From Klebsiella pneumoniae (GTDB taxonomy: Bacteria; Pseudomonadota; Gammaproteobacteria; Pseudomonadales; Azotimanducaceae), in assembly GCA_945861675.1 (NCBI GenBank), contig CAMAVY010000017.1, positions 1-36,888 of the forward strand: DNA of 36,888 nucleotides. The letters run 5' to 3'. Every line of letters starts with the position of its first letter. Within the stretch, counting starts at the first letter, position 1. A model generated the notes under the pieces. The model did no database searches. It was given only the letters and a program-made list of their open reading frames with translations, and was not told the origin of the DNA. The position numbers were made by a program, and so were the translations under genes. Shown one piece after another: positions 26,452 through 36,888 of this stretch.

Positions 26452-29400
26452 CAAGTCCTGTTGGTGCGGCAGTTGTTCATCCGGTTTCGGCTCATCCGGG
26501 TTTTGTTCACTTGCGGTTGCACAGCGAGTATTCGCTGCGCGACAGTCTGATCACGTTGCCTGAGCTCGTTGCGCACTGTGTGCAACAGGGCATGCCGGCG
26601 ATTGCTGTTTCGGATCTCGACAACTTTTTTGGTCTCATCAAGTTCTACACCGAGGCGCTCGGCAAAGGCGTTCAGCCTTTGATCGCGGTGGATCTGAGCG
26701 TGTACGACGAAGCAGAACCTGATGGGTATCGGGTACTGCTGATCGCGCGCAACCTCGCTGGCTATCGTCGGTTGGTAGAGCTGGTGTCCATTGCGCACGT
26801 CGAAGGCGGTCGCAGTGGCCATGGCACGCGTGCGCATCGTCGTGATGTGGATGCGCGGCCGGACGGTCTCATCGTGTTGTCCGGCGGGCGCGACGGCGAC
26901 GTCGGCAAGGCGATTCTCGCAGGCCATGACGACCTTGCACTCGAGCGTGCAAGCGCCTGGCAACGGCGCTTCGGCGACTGCTTCTATCTGGAACTGCTGC
27001 GTACGGGCAGGACTGGCGAAGAAGAGTGCGTGCACCGCAGTGTTGCGCTGGCCACCGCACTTGGCTGTCCGGTGGTGGCGACCAACGACGTGGTGTTCCT
27101 TGCGCACGACGACTACGAAGCGCATGAGACGCGGGTGTGCATTCAGGATGGTCGTGCGCTGAACGATCCGCGCCGGCCGCGCAAGTACAGCACCGAGCAG
27201 TACTTGAAGAGCGCCGACGAAATGCACGCGCTGTTCAGCGATGTGCCCGAGGCCATCGCCAACAGCGTTGCAATTGCGCGGCGCTGTTCGACGCTGCTTA
27301 CGCTCGGGCGCTACAGCCTGCCGGAATATCCGGTGCCCGAAGGTGAAAGCCTGGAGACGTTCTTCGAGCGTTGCTCGCGGGAAGGTCTTGAACGTCGACT
27401 GGAGCTGCTGCTGCCGAGCGGCTCGCGCGACTACGAAGAACGGCGTCGGAAGTACGACGAACGGCTTGACTTCGAGATGCAGACGATCGAGCGCATGGGT
27501 TTCGTCGGCTACTTCCTGATCGTGATGGAGTTCATCGGTTGGGCCAAGGCGAACGGTATTCCGGTCGGGCCGGGGCGTGGGTCAGGTGCGGCATCGCTGG
27601 TCGCCTATTCCCTGGGCATTACCGACCTCGATCCGTTGGCCTACGACCTGCTGTTCGAGCGCTTTCTCAATCCCGAACGCGTGTCGATGCCGGACTTCGA
27701 CATCGATTTCTGCATGGATGGTCGCGATCGTGTGATCGCGCACGTGGCCGACCGCTACGGCCAGGATGCGGTCTCGCAGATCATCACCTTCGGCACCATG
27801 GCGGCGAAGGCCGTCGTGCGTGATGTGGCGCGTGTGCAGGGCAAGCCCTATGGGCTTGCCGATCGCATTGCCAAGCTCATTCCGTTCGAAGTGAACATGT
27901 CGCTGGAGAAGGCAATTGCCCAGGAGCCCGAGCTCAAGGCGCTGATTGCCGCCGATGAAGACGTGGCCGAAATCTGGGAGATGGCGCGCAAGCTCGAAGG
28001 CATCGTGCGCAACACCGGCAAGCACGCTGCAGGCGTGGTGATTGCGCCGACGCGACTCACCGACTTCGTGCCGCTGGCGCGTGACGAGGCGGGCGGCGGT
28101 CTGGTCGCGCAGTTCGACAAGGATGATGTCGAGAAGGCCGGCCTTGTGAAGTTCGACTTCCTGGGCTTGAAGACGCTGACCATCATCGATTGGGCGGTGC
28201 GCGCGATCAATGCAGATCCGGACTCACATCGCAATGTGGATGGGCCGGTGTCCCGCGCGACGAACGCAGCGCTCGATATCTCACTCATTCCACTGGACGA
28301 ACCGCGTGTCTATGCGCTGCTCAAGCGCGCCGACACGAATGCAGTGTTCCAGCTTGAATCGCGTGGCATGCGCGATGTCATCCGCCGGCTGAAGCCGGAC
28401 AACTTCGAAGACATCATTGCGTTGGTGGCACTGTACCGACCCGGTCCGATGGACCTGATTCCCGACTTCATCGAGCGCAAGCACGGCCGCCAGCGCGTCG
28501 AGTACCTCGATCCGCGCATGGAACCCATTCTGCGCACGACCTACGGCGTGATGGTCTATCAGGAACAGGTCATGCAGATTGCGCGCGAGATCGGCGGCTA
28601 CAGTCTGGGTGGGGCCGACCTGCTGCGCCGGGCGATGGGCAAGAAGCTGCCGGAAGAGATGGCGCAACATCGCCAACGCTTCATCGATGGCGCGGCCGAC
28701 AGTGGGGTCGATGCTGATCGAGCCACTGAGATCTTCGAGCACATGGCGAAGTTCGCAGGTTATGGCTTCAACAAGCCGCACTCTGCAGCCTATGGTCTGA
28801 TCGCCTATCAGACTGCCTGGTTGAAGACCTTCCATCCCGCGCACTTCATGGCCGCGGTACTGTCCGGTGATCTTGAGAACACCGACAAGATCGTGCCGAT
28901 GATCGACGAGTGTCGGCGTTCGGGCTTGAAGGTGCTGCCGCCGGACGTCAACAGCGGCGGCTACCGGTTCTCGGCGCAGGCCGGCAACATCCGTTACGGG
29001 CTGGGCGCAATCAAAGGTGTGGGTGAAGCCACCATCAATGCGATCGTGAGTGCGCGCGAAGCGGGTGGAACGTTCGTCGATCTGCACGATTTCTGTCGTC
29101 GGGTGGACGATGGCCGCCTGAACAAGCGCGCACTGGAGGCGTTTGTACGTTGCGGCGCGCTGGACACGCTGTGCCATCTCGATGGCGACCTCAATCACCG
29201 CCGGGGCTGGCTGCTGGCGCAGCTGCCGGGTGCGCTGCAGTCCGCTGAACAGCAGTCGCGCAATAGCGCGCTGGGGATTACCGATCTGTTTGGCGATGCG
29301 CCCGTGCAGACGGCGAGCACGGAACTGCGTGCGCCGTATCAACCGCTGACGGAACGCGAACGCATCACCGGCGAGCGCGACACCCTGGGCCTGTATCTCA

Positions 29401-29997
29401 CCGGCCATCCGATCGATGAGTACGCGTATGAGCTGCGCGCGTTCTGCAGTTCGAGCATTGCGGAGCTTGCGCCATCGGATCGCAAGCGCGTGATTGCCGG
29501 GCTCGTTGCAAGTGTGCGTTTCGCGCGCAACAAGCGCGGTGATGCCATCGCGATACTGCAGCTTGAAGACCGCAGCGAGCGCATGGAGGTCTCCGTGCTT
29601 GCGGATCTGCTGCCTCAGGTGCGTACCAAACTGGTCAAGGATCAGGTGCTGGTGGCCGAAGGTTCGGTGCAGAACGACGACTTCACCGGCGGTGTGCGCA
29701 TGCGCGCCGAGACCATCCTGACCATGACGGAAGCGCGTGCGCGGCATGCGGACGCGGTGCAGATCCGCTGGTGCGACAGCGCTGCCGACAAGGCGCCGAC
29801 CGTTGAGGCGCTGGAAGCCTTGCTCGGGCCCTATCGTGGCCCGGGTTGTCCGGTGGTGTTGGAATACCACATGGCGGGCGCGCGCGTTGCGTTGCGCTTC
29901 GGCCGCCAGTGGCAGGTGCAGCCGAGTGATGAGTTGCTGCTGCAACTGCGCGCAACGCTCGGTCCTTCGTCGGTGGCAATGCTGTACGCCGATCTAG

Positions 29998-30005
<8 letters not shown>
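26448..30005 (+). CDS. dnaE: DNA polymerase III alpha subunit
   Basis: Catalytic subunit of the replicative polymerase. 1185 residues, GTG start overlapping the rnhB stop. The N-terminal PHP domain begins [17 protein letters not shown]. The C-family polymerase core carries the two catalytic aspartates in [14 protein letters not shown] (D416 and D418), after [20 protein letters not shown]. The third acid lies in [20 protein letters not shown]. Fingers motifs include [20 protein letters not shown] and [21 protein letters not shown] likely internal clamp-binding motif, ITDLFG, is at about residue 944. An OB-fold follows ([20 protein letters not shown]). It overlaps tilS by eight bases; accA, usual next gene, is absent. 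Confidence 0.98.
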
Positions 30006-33178
<3,173 letters not shown>

Positions 33179-33315
33179 ATCCGAGCCCGGAACGCCGGCT
33201 CAACGAAAAAATCGCATGACAGACGATCCGATGATTTCGGGCAATCCAACGAATACAGAGTTGGCAGTTCGCGCAGCAACACCGGCACGCAGAACGCCGA
33301 CACATGAGACGCACT

Positions 33316-35748
<2,433 letters not shown>

Positions 35749-35752
<4 letters not shown>

Positions 35753-36495
35753 CGCAACGTTTGTTCGTACTGCTGCCGGCTGCAGGAAAGGCGACGCGGT
35801 TCGGCAATGTGGGCGAGGCACCCAAGCAATACCAGTACATGGCGGGCCGCACCGTGCTTGAGTGGTCGTTGCAGGCGATGCGGCGATTGCGGCCGATGCG
35901 AATTGTGCTGGCGGTGGCGGCGGATGACCTGCGCTGGCAGTCGTTGCCCGCGCGCAGTCTCACTGATGTTCAGGTGGTTGCGGGCGGCGCTGACCGCACC
36001 GCCAGCGTGCTGTGTGCGTTGGCTGCGATTGCAGACGAAGCCCGCGCTGATGATTGGGCGCTGGTGCACGACGTTGCGCGGCCGTGTGTGACGGTTGGCG
36101 AGTGTGCGCGCCTGCACGCTGCAATACAGCAGCATTCGGTGGGCGGCGTGCTGGCAGTGCCCGTGGCAGATACCGTGAAGCGCGCGGCGCAAGCGGGCGT
36201 TGCCCCGATAGCTGAGTGTGTCGATGCTGTGGAGACGATCGACCGCAGCGTGCTTTGGTTGGCCCAGACACCACAACAGTTTCGCTATGGTGCTCTGGTA
36301 GCCGCGCTTGAAACGGCGACGGCTGCAGGGCTCGCTGTGACGGATGAGGCATCGGCCATGGAGCATGCCGGCCATCGGCCATTGCTGGTGCGTGGCAGTC
36401 CAGACAACATCAAGATCACCTGGCCGGACGACCTTGCGCGGGCTGCGGCCATTGTCGGCCGTCAGCTTCGCGCTGCACAATCGGTCGGCGCATGA
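35749..36495 (+). CDS. ispD: 2-C-methyl-D-erythritol 4-phosphate cytidylyltransferase
   Basis: Third step of the MEP isoprenoid pathway, joining MEP with CTP. 248 residues, GTG start in the ftsB stop. The CTP-binding loop reads LLPAAGKATRFG; the second Gly of the usual AAGxGxR is Ala15 here, while Arg17 and the Lys of PKQY are kept. Other active-site residues: HDVARP, VADTVKRA and DNIKIT (the Lys and Arg that bind phosphate). ITWPDDLARA ends the domain. It is separate from ispF rather than fused to it, and overlaps it by four bases. Confidence 0.96.
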
Positions 36496-36888
36496 AAATT
36501 GGCCATGGGTTCGACCTGCATCGCCTGCAACCGGCCGAAAATGGTGTGGTTGCGCTGGCCGGTGTGAGCATCGCCTGTGGCTGGCAGGTCATCGCGCATT
36601 CCGATGGCGACGTGGTCATTCACGCGCTGTGTGATGCGTTGCTTGGCGCGATTGCCGCGGGTGACATCGGGCAGCATTTCCCTGATACCGATCCGCAGTG
36701 GCACGGCGCCGACAGTCGCGTGCTGTTGCGCGCTGTATTCGCGAAGGTACAGGCGGCAGGGTTCCGTATTGGCAACGTGGACGCCACGATTCTCGCGGAG
36801 GTGCCGCGCGTATCGCCGCACGTAGGTGCAATGCGAGCGGCGCTGGCAGCGTGTCTTGATGTCACAGCGGATTGCATCAGCGTGAAGG
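36492..36888 (+). CDS. ispF: 2-C-methyl-D-erythritol 2,4-cyclodiphosphate synthase, 3' end cut by window
   Basis: Forms the cyclic diphosphate of the MEP pathway, two steps after IspD. 132 residues are visible of about 160. The start MKIGHGFDLHRLQP carries metal ligands D8 and H10; H44 is in HSDGDVVIHALCDALLGAIA. GDIGQHFPDTDPQWHGADSR and NVDATILAEVPRVSPHV follow, all close to E. coli IspF. The frame leaves the window within SVKG, before the substrate-binding TTEGLGF region. ATG overlaps the ispD stop. Confidence 0.96.
   Translation, partial: MKIGHGFDLHRLQPAENGVVALAGVSIACGWQVIAHSDGDVVIHALCDALLGAIAAGDIGQHFPDTDPQWHGADSRVLLRAVFAKVQAAGFRIGNVDATILAEVPRVSPHVGAMRAALAACLDVTADCISVK

Overview
The window (about 36.9 kb, GC-rich) is a core-chromosome segment of a gammaproteobacterium. 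Gene order and several proteins resemble the Xanthomonadales/Nevskiales side of the class: a T2SS gspN-gspC-gspD group, a dapC-dapD-dapE cluster next to glnD-map, and a metal-dependent KdsA of Xanthomonas type. This placement is inferred by eye; no database search was run.

Left half, minus strand (1-12120). In transcription order from the middle outward: map, glnD, dapC, dapD, dapE, an unrecognised 143-residue protein, gspN, gspC, gspD, and at the edge an ECF sigma factor cut by the window. glnD starts inside the map stop codon, dapE starts one base after dapD, and dapC starts five bases after glnD, so nitrogen sensing (GlnD) and three steps of the succinylase lysine/diaminopimelate pathway are packed together. 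The gsp genes encode the secretin and two inner-membrane partners of a type II secretion system whose other parts are not in the window.

Divergent control region (12121-12541). This is the only gene-free stretch over 300 bases. It holds the leader of map, with two overlapping hairpins that cannot form together, a good extended -10 promoter for rpsB, and a roughly 340-base rpsB leader with several stem-loops that ends in a hairpin abutting the ribosome-binding site.

Right half, plus strand (12542-36888). rpsB-tsf-pyrH-frr (translation and UMP kinase) leads into cdsA-dxr-rseP-bamA-skp-lpxD-fabZ-lpxA-lpxB-rnhB-dnaE, the classical envelope cluster (phospholipid, isoprenoid, site-2 protease, outer-membrane assembly, lipid A), and then tilS-pyrG-kdsA-eno-ftsB-ispD-ispF (ispF cut by the window end). 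Many neighbours overlap by 4 or 8 bases, which suggests translational coupling. Two genes usual at these positions are absent: uppS between frr and cdsA, and accA between dnaE and tilS.

No mobile element, CRISPR array, phage gene, rRNA or tRNA was seen. I found no convincing new multi-gene system. The points most worth checking are the map/rpsB control region, the missing uppS, the metal-dependent KdsA, an unexplained 58-codon frame between lpxD and fabZ, and the unrecognised 143-residue protein.
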